A DNA stretch of 64,000 bases from Dactylosporangium sp. AC04546. GTDB taxonomy: Bacteria; Actinomycetota; Actinomycetes; Mycobacteriales; Micromonosporaceae. The DNA is taken from positions 1 through 64,000 of the forward strand of contig NZ_JAHYSG010000039.1 in assembly GCF_022095675.1 (NCBI RefSeq), written 5' to 3'. Position numbers and translations under genes: made by a program. This document shows, piece by piece, positions 8,262 to 16,400 of the stretch. The notes under the pieces were generated by a model. The model saw only the letters and a list, made by a program, of their open reading frames with translations, was not told where the DNA came from and made no database searches. Position 1 is the stretch's first letter, and each line of letters opens with the position of its first letter.

Positions 8262-8986
8262 GCCCAGTCTCGCTCACCCGCCGCGGTGCCGCGCTCTGGG
8301 CCCGCATCGATCGCAGCGGTACCGCCAACGCCTGCGACTCCGCCGTGATGGCCGGACTGGAGGCGTGGCTCGCCATCGGCGATGCGGACGTGCGGGTCCT
8401 GGTGCTCACCGGCAGCGGCCGCAGCTTCTGTGCCGGCGCCGACCTGACCGAGGCCACGAGCCTGCTCGGCGACCAGGCCGCCCTGCGGGCGTTCCTCGAC
8501 CGGGGCCGCCGCCTCGTGCGGGCCGTCCGGGCGGCGCCCGTGCCGACGATCGCCGCGGTCAACGGGGCCGCGTTCGGCGGCGGCCTCGAACTGCTGCTCG
8601 CCTGCGACATCGCCGTCGCCGCCGACACCGCCCGCATCGGCGACCGGCACATCGCCGTCGGCCAGGTCCCCGGCTGGGGCTCCAGCGTCCTGCTGCCCCA
8701 GGCGGTCGGCCCGGCCGCCGCGCGCCGGCTGCTCATCGCCGGCGAGACCTGGACCGCGGCCGAGGCCGCCGGGCACGGCCTGGTCAGCGAGGTCGTCCCC
8801 GGCGACGCCCTCGAAGCCCACGTCGACGCCCTCGCGGCCCGCATCGCCGCGCTCGACCCGGCCGCCGTCGGGCGGATGCTGCGCGTCGCCCGGCCGCTCG
8901 TGGACGACGCGGCCTGGGACCGCGAATGGGACACCCTGACCGAACACATCGCGGCGCAGAGCGAACGCGCCGCCAGATCGGAGTGA
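8258..8986 (+). CDS. Enoyl-CoA hydratase/isomerase
   Basis: 242 aa crotonase-fold protein. The CoA-binding and oxyanion-hole segments are visible: GSGRSFCAGADLTEATSL and AAVNGAAFGGGLELLLACDI. It is expected to hydrate or isomerise an enoyl-CoA of the island's substrate. It starts with GTG at 8258, overlapping the MDR stop, and ends one base before the MaoC gene. Confidence 0.87.
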   Translation: MSPVSLTRRGAALWARIDRSGTANACDSAVMAGLEAWLAIGDADVRVLVLTGSGRSFCAGADLTEATSLLGDQAALRAFLDRGRRLVRAVRAAPVPTIAAVNGAAFGGGLELLLACDIAVAADTARIGDRHIAVGQVPGWGSSVLLPQAVGPAAARRLLIAGETWTAAEAAGHGLVSEVVPGDALEAHVDALAARIAALDPAAVGRMLRVARPLVDDAAWDREWDTLTEHIAAQSERAARSE

Positions 8987-8987
8987 C

Positions 8988-9461
8988 ATGCGACCCGCAC
9001 GCAAGACCGTCGTGCCCGCCCCGCGCGACCTGACCGCCCTCGCCGGCCACGAGCTCGGCGCCAGCGCGGCCCAGGTCGTGACCCAGGAGCAGGTGAACCA
9101 GTTCGCCGGCGTGACCGGCGACCACCAGTGGATCCACGTCGACGTCGAGCGGGCGCGGTCCGGGCCGTTCGGCTCGACCATCGTCCACGGCTTTTTCACG
9201 CTGGCCCTGGTCCCGCTCCTGCTCGCCGACATCCTTGAGGTGCAGTCGTACTCCATGGGCGTCAACTACGGCCTGGACCGCGTCCGGTTCGTCAGGCCGC
9301 TGCCGCCGGGCACGCCGATCCAGGGCGTCGCCACGCTGGTCGCGGCCGACCCGCTCAAGGACGCCGACGGCGTGCAGGCCAAGGCGTCGGTCGTGGTCGA
9401 GTTCGCCGACACGGGCGAGACCTGCTGCGCCGCCGAGATCCTGTTCCGCTACTACGCCTGA
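8988..9461 (+). CDS. MaoC-like (R)-enoyl-CoA hydratase
   Basis: 157 aa single hot-dog hydratase. The hydratase-2 motif is complete: FAGVTGDHQWIHVDVERARS followed by GPFGSTIVHGFFTLAL, with the catalytic Asp and His in GDHQWIH. It adds water to trans-2-enoyl-CoA to give (R)-3-hydroxyacyl-CoA. Starts at the ATG at 8988 immediately after the enoyl-CoA hydratase. It is the last gene of the operon that starts at 4953, facing a repeat-filled region and then the convergent flavin reductase. Confidence 0.9.
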   Translation: MRPARKTVVPAPRDLTALAGHELGASAAQVVTQEQVNQFAGVTGDHQWIHVDVERARSGPFGSTIVHGFFTLALVPLLLADILEVQSYSMGVNYGLDRVRFVRPLPPGTPIQGVATLVAADPLKDADGVQAKASVVVEFADTGETCCAAEILFRYYA

Positions 9462-9483
9462 CGCGCCGGGGCGGGCGGGCGCT

Positions 9484-9653
9484 GCCGGTCTGGTCGCGCG
9501 GCCGGTCTGGTTGCGCGGCCGGTCTGGTTGCGCTGCCGGTCTGGTTGCGCGGCCGGTCTGGTTGCGCGGCCGGTCTGGTTGCGCGGCCGGTCTGCCCGCG
9601 CTGCCGGTCTGCCCGCGCTGCCGGTCTGCCCGCGCTGCCGGTCTGCCCGCGCT
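9484..9653. repeat. Ten tandem 17-bp repeats
   Basis: Ten head-to-tail copies of a 17-bp unit. Copies 1-6 are close to GCCGGTCTGGTTGCGCG and copies 7-10 are GCCGGTCTGCCCGCGCT, so two variants were amplified separately. The unit is not a multiple of three and no start codon or ribosome site precedes it, so it is not coding. There are no spacers, which excludes a CRISPR. Degenerate CCGCCTGCGCC-type copies continue to about 9735. Confidence 0.9.
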
Positions 9654-9755
9654 GTCCGCCTGCGCCACCGTCTGCCCGCGCTGCTGGCCCACGCTGTCCG
9701 CCTGCGCCGCCGTCTGCCCAAGCTGTCGCTCGCCACGCCGTCCGCCCACGCGGCT

Positions 9756-9835
9756 GCGTCGATCTTGGAGTTGTGGTGCCTGACAAAACCGGACATTGTG
9801 GGAGTGTCGCGGCACCACAACTCCAAGATCGACGC
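9756..9835. repeat. Perfect 25-bp inverted repeat (palindromic intergenic element)
   Basis: Left arm 9756-9780 (begins GCGTCGATCTTGGAGTTGTG) and right arm 9811-9835 (begins GGCACCACAACTCCAAGATC) are exact reverse complements over 25 bp, around a 30-bp loop. The transcript from either strand would form a very stable hairpin, so it could end transcription of both converging operons. The low GC of the arms relative to the surroundings and the exact symmetry suggest a REP- or MITE-type dispersed element. Whether other copies exist cannot be seen here. Confidence 0.85.
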
Positions 9836-9910
9836 CGAGGGGCCGCGACGCCGAGGGGCCGCGACGCCGAGGGGCCGCGACGCCGAGGGGCCGCGACGCC
9901 GAGCGGCAGC
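9831..9910. repeat. Five tandem 16-bp repeats
   Basis: Five abutting copies of GACGCCGAGGGGCCGC; the last copy diverges at two positions. The array begins inside the right arm of the 25-bp inverted repeat, sharing its GACGC end, as if the arm's edge seeded the amplification. It is non-coding, between the MaoC gene and the flavin reductase gene, and completes the 464-bp gene-free stretch 9462-9925. Confidence 0.85.
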
Positions 9911-9925
9911 AGGGGGCGGGCGGCG

Positions 9926-10447
9926 TTACTCGGTGGCTGTCGACGGGGTCGCGAAGCGGCCGCGGTAGAAGGACAGCGCCGGCACCTTCGTCGGCTTCAG
10001 GTGGACGTGGTCGACGTCCAGCAGCACGATCACGTGGTCGCCGCTCGTGATGACCTCGTCGCGGCGGCCGGCGAGGACCGCGGGCGTGCCGGGCAGCAGC
10101 GGCACCCCGTCGGGGCCGGGCACCCAGGACACCCCGCTGAGCTTCTCGGCGCCGGTCAGGCCCGAGGTCGCGAACCGCCGGGCCACGTCCTCCTGCTCCT
10201 GGCTGAGGATGTGGACCGCGATGCGGGCCGAGTCCATGAGCACCCGGAAGCTCGACGAGGAGTTCGCGACGCAGAACAGCACCTTCGCCGGCTCCAGCGA
10301 CACCGACGTGAAGGAGTTGACGGTCAGCGCGGCGACGGCCGAGCCCGAGGACGGGCCGGTCACCGCGGTCACCGCCGTCACCCCGGTCGGGAAGTGCCCG
10401 CAGACCTGGCGGAACTGGGCGGAGTCGAAGAGGGGCTCGGTCATCAT
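9926..10447 (-). CDS. Flavin reductase (HpaC/DIM6 family)
   Basis: 173 aa, with the family's FPTGVTAVTA start, the FMN-contacting segment VAALTVNSFTSVSLEPAKVL and the closing ALSFYRGRF. It reduces FMN or FAD with NAD(P)H and normally feeds a two-component flavin monooxygenase. In this island the plausible partners are the LLM-type enzymes at 29096-35657, which would make at least some of them FMNH2-dependent monooxygenases and not F420 enzymes. Its ATG at 10447 overlaps the stop of the VOC gene, so it is the last gene of the minus operon 12002-9926. Confidence 0.87.
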   Translation of the reverse strand: MMTEPLFDSAQFRQVCGHFPTGVTAVTAVTGPSSGSAVAALTVNSFTSVSLEPAKVLFCVANSSSSFRVLMDSARIAVHILSQEQEDVARRFATSGLTGAEKLSGVSWVPGPDGVPLLPGTPAVLAGRRDEVITSGDHVIVLLDVDHVHLKPTKVPALSFYRGRFATPSTATE

Positions 10448-11268
10448 CGGCGCACCGCCCGGTCGGAAGGGTCGTCGGAGGGGTCGTGGCGGAGCCCGCC
10501 CTCGAGCTGGATGAGGCACAGCGTGTGCCCGCCGGGGTCCTTCACCAGGTGCAGCCGCCCGTGCGGGCTGTCGACCGGCCCGACCGTGGGCAGGCCGCCG
10601 AGGTCGGTCACCCGGGCAAGCGCGTCGTCGAGGTCGGCGACGGTGAAGTAGGTGATCCACTTCGACGGGATGAGGTTGGGCCACTCGTTGTCGAGCTCGA
10701 GGACGCCGGCGACCGGCACGTCGCCGAGCATGAGCACGGTGTACGGGCGGGCCGTCGGCGAGTCGTCGCGCTGCTGGGTGGTGTAGCCGAACAGGGTCCG
10801 GTAGTAGTCGACGGACGCGGCCGGCTCGCCGGTGTCCAGCTCGTTCCAGCACAGCGCGCCGACCGCGTTGAGCACCTCGACGCCGGCCCGCGACTCGCCC
10901 TGGTACAGGCCGAACGCGGCGCCGAACGGGTCGATGACCGCGGCGCCGGTGCCGGCGGCCGGCAGGTAGCGAGGTGGCGTGACGAGCTCGCCGCCGAGGG
11001 TGACCGCCAGCTGCGCGGAGCGATCGATGTCGTCGACCGCGAAGTAGGTGATCCAGCCGCGGGGCCGGCCGCCGTGCAGGCCGGTGGCGTCGGAGATGCC
11101 GGCGACGTCGCGGCCGCCGACGCTGCACATGCGGTAGGTCGTGCTGCCGAGCTGCTCGTGCCGGACGCTCCAGCCGAGCAGCGCGCGGTAGAAGTCCTCG
11201 GCCCGGGCCGGGTCGGGCGTGCACAGCTCCACCCAGACGGCCTCGCCGGCCCGGAACCGCCCGCTCAC
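10444..11268 (-). CDS. Two-domain VOC (glyoxalase/dioxygenase superfamily) protein
   Basis: 274 aa with two vicinal-oxygen-chelate domains, about residues 8-125 and 135-260. Each begins with a WVELCTPDPARAEDFYRALL / CWNELDTGEPAASVDYYRTL motif and ends with the metal-site strand (VIDPFGAAFGLYQ; LVKDPGGHTLCLIQ). VOC proteins include dioxygenases, epimerases and glyoxalases. The paired domains and the presence of aromatic-type redox genes allow a dioxygenase or epimerase role, but metal ligands cannot be assigned with confidence. GTG start overlapping the enoyl-CoA hydratase stop. Confidence 0.8.
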   Translation of the reverse strand: MSGRFRAGEAVWVELCTPDPARAEDFYRALLGWSVRHEQLGSTTYRMCSVGGRDVAGISDATGLHGGRPRGWITYFAVDDIDRSAQLAVTLGGELVTPPRYLPAAGTGAAVIDPFGAAFGLYQGESRAGVEVLNAVGALCWNELDTGEPAASVDYYRTLFGYTTQQRDDSPTARPYTVLMLGDVPVAGVLELDNEWPNLIPSKWITYFTVADLDDALARVTDLGGLPTVGPVDSPHGRLHLVKDPGGHTLCLIQLEGGLRHDPSDDPSDRAVRR

Positions 11269-11987
11269 CGCGGCACTCCGGCCACGATGGTGCGCGCCGA
11301 CACCTCGTAGGCGCGCTCGGCGGAGCCGGTGGCGACGCTCGACTCGACGACCTCCACCACCGCCCGCAGCGTGTCCCCGGGTACGGCGGCGAGGGCACTG
11401 ACGAGCGCGTCCACCGCGCCGTCGAGGTCCGCGGCGGGGACCACCCGGGCCACCAGGCCCCAGGCGAGCAGCTGCGCGGCGCTCGCCGTGGCGGCGCCGG
11501 TGAGCAGGTCGTAGGCGTGGGCGCGGGGGAGCGCCTGGGCGATCGTGTGCCCGACGCCGGCCGGCGCGAAGCCGAAGCGGGCCTCCGGCAGCGTGAGCAC
11601 GGCGTCGGCGGCGGCCACCGGCAGGTGCACCGCGGCGAGCAGCCCGGCGCCGAACCCGATGACCTTGCCGCGGACCGCGGCGACGACGGGCACCGGCAGG
11701 GCCCGCACCCGCCGCAGGGCGGCGTCGCTGTCGCGCAGGCCGTCGGCGACGGCGGCGGCGGACGTGGCCGCGAGGGCGGCGAACGACGAGGTGTCCCAGC
11801 CGCCGCAGAAATGCCGGCCGGCCATGTCGAGGCGGACGACCGCGCAGGCCTCACCGGCCGCGGCGGCCTCCAGGGTCTCGACCAGCTCGCGCAGCGCCGC
11901 GTCGTCGAAGCAGTTGCCGCGCGCCGCGTTGTCGTAGCGCACCCGGGCGACACGGCCGTCGTGTTCGCGGGTCAGGGTGATGGTCAC
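11265..11987 (-). CDS. Enoyl-CoA hydratase/isomerase
   Basis: About 240 aa crotonase-fold protein with AGRHFCGGWDTSSF and AAVRGKVIGFGAGLLAAVHL as CoA and oxyanion-hole segments. The GTG at 11987 (VTITLTREHDG) is preferred to the ATG at 12002. The ATG falls inside operator O4, whereas a TATGAT -10-like box lies exactly six bases before the GTG, the same arrangement as at the acyl-CoA dehydrogenase at 4850. The mRNA is therefore probably leaderless. It leads the minus-strand operon hydratase-VOC-flavin reductase. Confidence 0.85.
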   Translation of the reverse strand: MTITLTREHDGRVARVRYDNAARGNCFDDAALRELVETLEAAAAGEACAVVRLDMAGRHFCGGWDTSSFAALAATSAAAVADGLRDSDAALRRVRALPVPVVAAVRGKVIGFGAGLLAAVHLPVAAADAVLTLPEARFGFAPAGVGHTIAQALPRAHAYDLLTGAATASAAQLLAWGLVARVVPAADLDGAVDALVSALAAVPGDTLRAVVEVVESSVATGSAERAYEVSARTIVAGVPR

Positions 11988-11999
11988 CGGCGCATCATA

Positions 12000-12015
12000 C
12001 ATACCGGTCGGTATG
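12000..12015. promoter_or_regulatory. TetR operator O4, shortened spacer
   Basis: CATACCGGTCGGTATG is an almost perfect palindrome whose arms (ATACCG, CGGTAT) are separated by two bases, not the six seen at the other sites. It sits over the promoter of the hydratase-VOC-flavin reductase operon, just upstream of the TATGAT box at 11999-11994. Confidence 0.7.
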
Positions 12016-12091
12016 AAGGCAACGACGCTGGCCGGGAGCCGGATGTCATCGGATCGTCACAATCGCGATACGCCGTGGACCTGTTGACTTG

Positions 12092-12109
12092 ATACCGGCT
12101 GGTCGGTAC
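12092..12109. promoter_or_regulatory. TetR operator O5 (ABC importer operon)
   Basis: ATACCGGCTGGTCGGTAC matches the island consensus with a six-base spacer. It overlaps a TACTTT -10-like box at 12107-12112, and precedes the substrate-binding lipoprotein gene by 71 bp. Together with O4, it serves both sides of the divergent region 11988-12180. Confidence 0.75.
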
Positions 12110-12180
12110 TTTGTGGCCAGCGTCACGGCCGCTGACCGCGGTGACACGTCACAGTCCATCGCTTGTGAAGGACATCCTCA

Positions 12181-13701
12181 ATGATCAACAGAATCTTGCG
12201 ATCCCGGCGGCCGTTGGCGCTGGCCGCCGCCCTCACGATCGCGAGCGCCGGGCTCGTCGCCTGCGGCGGCTCGGAGCCCGGCAGCACCCAGTCGGCCGGG
12301 CCGCTGAACGTCCGGGCGCTGCTCGCCGCCCAGCCCGCCACCCTCGACCCCATCGTCGGCGCCCGCTCCGCCCAGATCGTCTGGGCGACGATGCTCGAGC
12401 CCCTCATCAACACCGACAAGGCCCTGGCCATGACCGACACCGGCCTGGTCACGAGCTGGACCCGCACGGACCCGACCACCTGGACGCTGAAGGTGCGCGA
12501 CGGCGTCAGCTTCAGCAACGGCGAGAAGGCCGACGCGGCCGCCGTCGCCAACACCCTGCTGCTCACCCGTGACACCGCGGCGTCGCAGCTGAAGTCCTAC
12601 TTCACCAACGTGGCCGCCGTCGACGCCCCCGACGCGAGCACGGTCGTGGTCAAGACCAAGACCCCGCAGTACAACATCCCCGACCTGCTCACCACGGTCT
12701 ACCTGGTGCCGCCGAAGTACTACAAGGACAAGGGCTCCGAGGGCTTCGCCGCCGAGCCGGTCGGCACCGGCCCGTACGTCTGGGCGGGCGCGCACGCCGG
12801 CCGCGACATCTCGGTCAAGAAGAACCCGAACTACTGGGGCACCGCCGCCGCCAACGACGGCATCACCTTCACCTGGGCCAACGAGGCCGCGCAGCGGCTC
12901 GCGCTGATCCAGAGCAAGAGCGTCGACGTCTCCTTCGACCTGCCGCCCGCGCAGGCCACCGAGGCCAAGAAGGCCGGCGTCACCGTGGTCAGCACCGAGA
13001 CCGCGATGAAGATCATCGCGTTCCTCGACTCGACCAAGGCGCCGTTCAACGACCCGAAGCTGCGCGAGGCGGCCGCCCTGGCCATCGACCGGGACGCCAT
13101 CGTCAAGGGCATCTTCGACGGCCAGGCCGTCGCCGACTCCGGTCTGCTCAACATCCTCCCGGGCCAGCAGCCGGCGCAGAGCGTCAAGGCCGACCCGGCC
13201 AAGGCCAAGGAGCTCGTCGGCGCCTCCGCACCGGCCGTGCAGATCACCTACCCGGCCGCGCAGTACACCAACATCGAAGAGGTCTCGCAGGCCGTCGGCG
13301 GCGCCCTGGAGAAGGCCGGCTTCAAGGTCACCTACGTCCCGATCGACTACGGCACGCTGGTCAAGCGGGTCGTCGGCCGCCAGGTCCCCGGCATCGCCAT
13401 CTTCGCCGGTGTCCCGAACGTCGCCACCCCGGACTACTTCGCCAGCGGCTTCATGAAGACGAAGTCGATCACCGGCAACTGCCCGGACGCGCAGATGGAC
13501 GAGCAGATCGGCAAGGCCCTGGAGCAGGACAGCGCCCAGGCCGCCGCGCCGATGTACGAGCAGCTCAACACCACGGGTGTGGTCGACAAGCACTGCTACG
13601 TCCCGCTCTACCGGCAGGTGTTCAACTACGCGACCAACGGCGTCAAGGGTGTGGTGTTCGGCCCGCTGAACACCGTCGACTTCACGAAGACGACCCGCTG
13701 A
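12181..13701 (+). CDS. ABC importer substrate-binding lipoprotein, SBP family 5
   Basis: 506 aa. A lipoprotein signal with lipobox LVAC (C28) is followed by an SBP_bac_5 (DppA/OppA-type) domain: TWTLKVRDGVSFSNGEKADA, EPVGTGPYVWAGAHAGRD and KNPNYWG are typical. These proteins bind peptides, but also nickel, opines, sugars and steroid- or plant-derived compounds. In this catabolic context it probably captures the pathway substrate at the outer face of the membrane. The ATG at 12181 follows AAGGA. It heads a five-gene importer operon that continues into the thiolase genes. Confidence 0.9.
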   Translation: MINRILRSRRPLALAAALTIASAGLVACGGSEPGSTQSAGPLNVRALLAAQPATLDPIVGARSAQIVWATMLEPLINTDKALAMTDTGLVTSWTRTDPTTWTLKVRDGVSFSNGEKADAAAVANTLLLTRDTAASQLKSYFTNVAAVDAPDASTVVVKTKTPQYNIPDLLTTVYLVPPKYYKDKGSEGFAAEPVGTGPYVWAGAHAGRDISVKKNPNYWGTAAANDGITFTWANEAAQRLALIQSKSVDVSFDLPPAQATEAKKAGVTVVSTETAMKIIAFLDSTKAPFNDPKLREAAALAIDRDAIVKGIFDGQAVADSGLLNILPGQQPAQSVKADPAKAKELVGASAPAVQITYPAAQYTNIEEVSQAVGGALEKAGFKVTYVPIDYGTLVKRVVGRQVPGIAIFAGVPNVATPDYFASGFMKTKSITGNCPDAQMDEQIGKALEQDSAQAAAPMYEQLNTTGVVDKHCYVPLYRQVFNYATNGVKGVVFGPLNTVDFTKTTR

Positions 13702-13703
13702 CG

Positions 13704-14552
13704 ATGCCCGAGGCAGTCCAGACGGGAGTGCCGGGCGGCGACGCCGCCCGGCACCTCCGCACCCCCGAGACCGACACACCCGTGCTGGTGGTCGACGACC
13801 TCGTGGTCGAGCACCGCAACCGGAGCACCGGCGAGGTCTTCCGGGCCGTCGACCGCGTGTCGCTGCGCATCGACGCCGGCCGCAGCGTCGCCGTCGTCGG
13901 CGAGTCCGGCTCCGGCAAGACGACCCTCGCCATGGCCGCGACCGGCCTCGGCCCGCGGGGCGAGGGCGACATCCGGCTGCTCGGGCACTCGCTGTCCGCG
14001 GTCGGCCGCAAGGAGCTGCGCCGGCTGCGGCCCGAGGTCCAGGTGGTCTTCCAGGACCCGCACGGCTCGCTCGACCCGCGCCAGTCCGTCCGGTCGGGCC
14101 TGCGCGAGCTGCGCAGCCTGCAGCCGAAGCGGACCGCCTGGATCGACGACGCCGGCCTGCTCGGGCGGGTCCGGCTCGCGCCGGAGATCCTCGACCGCTA
14201 CCCGCACCAGCTCTCCGGCGGCCAGGCGCAGCGGGTCTGCATCGCCCGCGCGCTGCTCATGCGCCCCCGGCTCATCGTCGCCGACGAGCCGACCTCGGGC
14301 CTCGACGTCTCCGTCCAGGCCGACGTGCTCGACCTGCTCAGGGAGATCCGGGCGACCACCGGGGCGGCGCTGCTCATGATCAGCCACGACCTGGCCGTCG
14401 TGCGCTCGGTCTGCGACGACGTGCACGTCATGCACCGCGGCCGGGTCGTGGAGTCCGGGCCGTGCGAGACGGTCTTCGCCACCCCCGAGCACGAGTACAC
14501 CCGCGAGCTGCTCGCCGCCATGCCCGGCGCGCGCTGGAGGTCCCGCCGATGA
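13704..14552 (+). CDS. ABC importer ATPase (DppF/OppF type)
   Basis: 282 aa. Walker A is GESGSGKT, the signature is LSGGQAQR, Walker B is LIVADEPTSGLD and the H-loop is ISHDLAV. The C terminus has the EHEYTRELLAAMPG stretch usual in oligopeptide-type ATPases. It starts two bases after the binding-protein stop. It would hydrolyse ATP together with the second ATPase at 16397 to drive uptake. Confidence 0.9.
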   Translation: MPEAVQTGVPGGDAARHLRTPETDTPVLVVDDLVVEHRNRSTGEVFRAVDRVSLRIDAGRSVAVVGESGSGKTTLAMAATGLGPRGEGDIRLLGHSLSAVGRKELRRLRPEVQVVFQDPHGSLDPRQSVRSGLRELRSLQPKRTAWIDDAGLLGRVRLAPEILDRYPHQLSGGQAQRVCIARALLMRPRLIVADEPTSGLDVSVQADVLDLLREIRATTGAALLMISHDLAVVRSVCDDVHVMHRGRVVESGPCETVFATPEHEYTRELLAAMPGARWRSRR

Positions 14553-15496
14553 AAACCAGCACCGCGGGGCGGCTCAAAGCCGGCACCCTGCGCCGCGCCG
14601 GCGCCCGGGTCGCCGCCCTGCTCGCCTCCCTGCTCATCGCACTGAGCATGGCGTTCCTGCTCGGCCGCCTCTCCGGCGACCCGACGGCCACCATCCTCGG
14701 CCCGATGGCCCCCGAGGAGCAGCGCGTCCAGCTGCGCCACGAGCTCGGCCTCGACCGGCCGCTGCTCGTGCAGTACCTCGACTACCTCAAGGGCGTCTTC
14801 ACCGGCGACCTCGGCCAGTCGCTGCAGTTCTACCAGCCGAACACCACCATGATCATGGACCGGCTGCCGTTCACGCTGCAGCTGGTCGCGGGCGGCATGG
14901 CCCTGGCCGTGCTCATCGGCGTGCCCCTCGGCGTGCTCGCCGCGCGCCGCGAGGGCACCTGGTGGGACCGGGCCGCCTCCACCCTCGCCCTGCTCGGGCA
15001 GTCGGTGCCGGTCTTCTGGTTCGGCATGATGCTCGTGGTGCTCTTCGCCGTGAAGCTCGGCTGGCTGCCGGCCGGGCAGTCGGGCACCCCGCAGCACCTC
15101 ATCCTGCCGGCGCTGACCATGTCGGTGTACCCCATGGCGCAGATCGCCCGGCTGACCCGTGCGTCGATGAGCGAGGCCCTCGCCGAGCCCTACATCGACT
15201 CCGCCCGCGCCCGCGGCATCGCCCCGCTGCGGGTCGTGTGGCGCCACGCGTTCAAGAACGCGATGATGCCGATCCTCACCATCGTCGTGCTGCAGACCGG
15301 CATCCTGCTCTCCGGTGCCGTCGCGGTCGAGTACGTCTACTCCTGGCCCGGCCTCGGCCAGCTCGCGCTGCAGGCCATCCAGTTCCGTGACTTCCCGCTC
15401 GTGCAGGCGATCGTCGTCTTCGGCGCGCTCACCTTCGTCCTGCTGAACCTCCTCGTCGACGTCATCCACTCGATCGTCGACCCGAGGGTGAGGTGA
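14549..15496 (+). CDS. ABC importer permease (DppB type)
   Basis: 315 aa, six transmembrane segments. It has the usual DppB N-terminal LGRLSGDPTATILGP region and the EAA loop SEALAEPYIDSARARGIAP that contacts the ATPase. It starts with an ATG overlapping the ATPase stop, and ends five bases before the second permease. Confidence 0.9.
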   Translation: MKTSTAGRLKAGTLRRAGARVAALLASLLIALSMAFLLGRLSGDPTATILGPMAPEEQRVQLRHELGLDRPLLVQYLDYLKGVFTGDLGQSLQFYQPNTTMIMDRLPFTLQLVAGGMALAVLIGVPLGVLAARREGTWWDRAASTLALLGQSVPVFWFGMMLVVLFAVKLGWLPAGQSGTPQHLILPALTMSVYPMAQIARLTRASMSEALAEPYIDSARARGIAPLRVVWRHAFKNAMMPILTIVVLQTGILLSGAVAVEYVYSWPGLGQLALQAIQFRDFPLVQAIVVFGALTFVLLNLLVDVIHSIVDPRVR

Positions 15497-15500
15497 CCTC

Positions 15501-16400
15501 GTGACCCAGCTCGAACTCGAGACCGCGACCGGCGACGGCACCGTGCCGGTCACCCCGCGGCGCCGCAGCCGCCGCCGGCGGACCTCGGTCTTCTGGCTCG
15601 CCCTGCCGCTCGCGGCGGCCGCGATCCTGGTCTTCGTCCTGCCGCTGACCGGCCTGCTCCCCGAGGCCGGGCAGAACCTCGACGCCACGCGCCGCCCGCC
15701 CGGCTTCCTCGCCGGCGGCTCCTGGTCGCACCCCCTCGGCACCGACAAGCTCGGCCAGGACGTGCTGCGCCAGTTCGTCACGGCCGGCCGGATCACCATC
15801 GTGATCGGCCTGGTCGGCGCGGTCGTCGCGATCGGCCCCGGCACCCTGCTCGGGGTGCTCGCCGGCTACTTCCGCGGCTGGGTCGACCGGATCATCTCGG
15901 TGCTCATCGACGCCCAGCTCGCCCTGCCGTTCATCCTCATCGCGCTCGCGATCATCTCCAACCGGGGCAGCTCGCTGCCGGTGCTGTTCCTGGTCCTGGC
16001 GCTCACCGGCTGGGCGGTCTGCGCCCGGGTCACCCGCTCGGCGACCCTGGCCATCCGCGAGCGGCAGTTCGTGCTCGGCCTGCGCGCCGCCGGCGCGTCG
16101 GAGACGCGGATCGTGTTCCGCCACGTCCTGCCCAACCTCGCCGGCACCATCGTGGCGCTGGGCACCCTGCAGGTCGGCACCGCGATCCTCATCGAGAGCG
16201 CGCTGAGCTTCCTCGGCCTCGGCGTCGTCCCGCCGATGAACAGCTGGGGCTCGCTGCTCGCGTCCGGCCAGGACGAGCTGAGCCAGGCCTGGTGGATCGC
16301 GTTCTTCCCCGGTCTGGCCATCACCCTGCTGGTGCTGCTGGTGAACCTCCTCGGCGACGCCCTGCTCACCCACCACGACCCGCGGAAGAGGCGCCGATGA
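15501..16400 (+). CDS. ABC importer permease (DppC type)
   Basis: 299 aa with an Arg-rich cytoplasmic N terminus, then six transmembrane segments. HPLGTDKLGQDVLRQFVTAG is the DppC N-terminal signature, and the EAA loop RQFVLGLRAAGASETRIVF is present. GTG start. It forms the heterodimeric channel with the preceding DppB-type subunit. Its stop overlaps the next ATPase's ATG. Confidence 0.9.
   Translation: MTQLELETATGDGTVPVTPRRRSRRRRTSVFWLALPLAAAAILVFVLPLTGLLPEAGQNLDATRRPPGFLAGGSWSHPLGTDKLGQDVLRQFVTAGRITIVIGLVGAVVAIGPGTLLGVLAGYFRGWVDRIISVLIDAQLALPFILIALAIISNRGSSLPVLFLVLALTGWAVCARVTRSATLAIRERQFVLGLRAAGASETRIVFRHVLPNLAGTIVALGTLQVGTAILIESALSFLGLGVVPPMNSWGSLLASGQDELSQAWWIAFFPGLAITLLVLLVNLLGDALLTHHDPRKRRR

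Noticed and set aside
9484..9653. CRISPR-like regular repeats
   Set aside because: The units abut directly, with no spacers, and no cas genes are present.
9528..9968. Short open frames through the 17-bp and 16-bp repeats
   Set aside because: Repeat periods are not multiples of three, and the frames are open only because the repeats lack stops in some frames. The predicted peptides are repetitive with no start signal.
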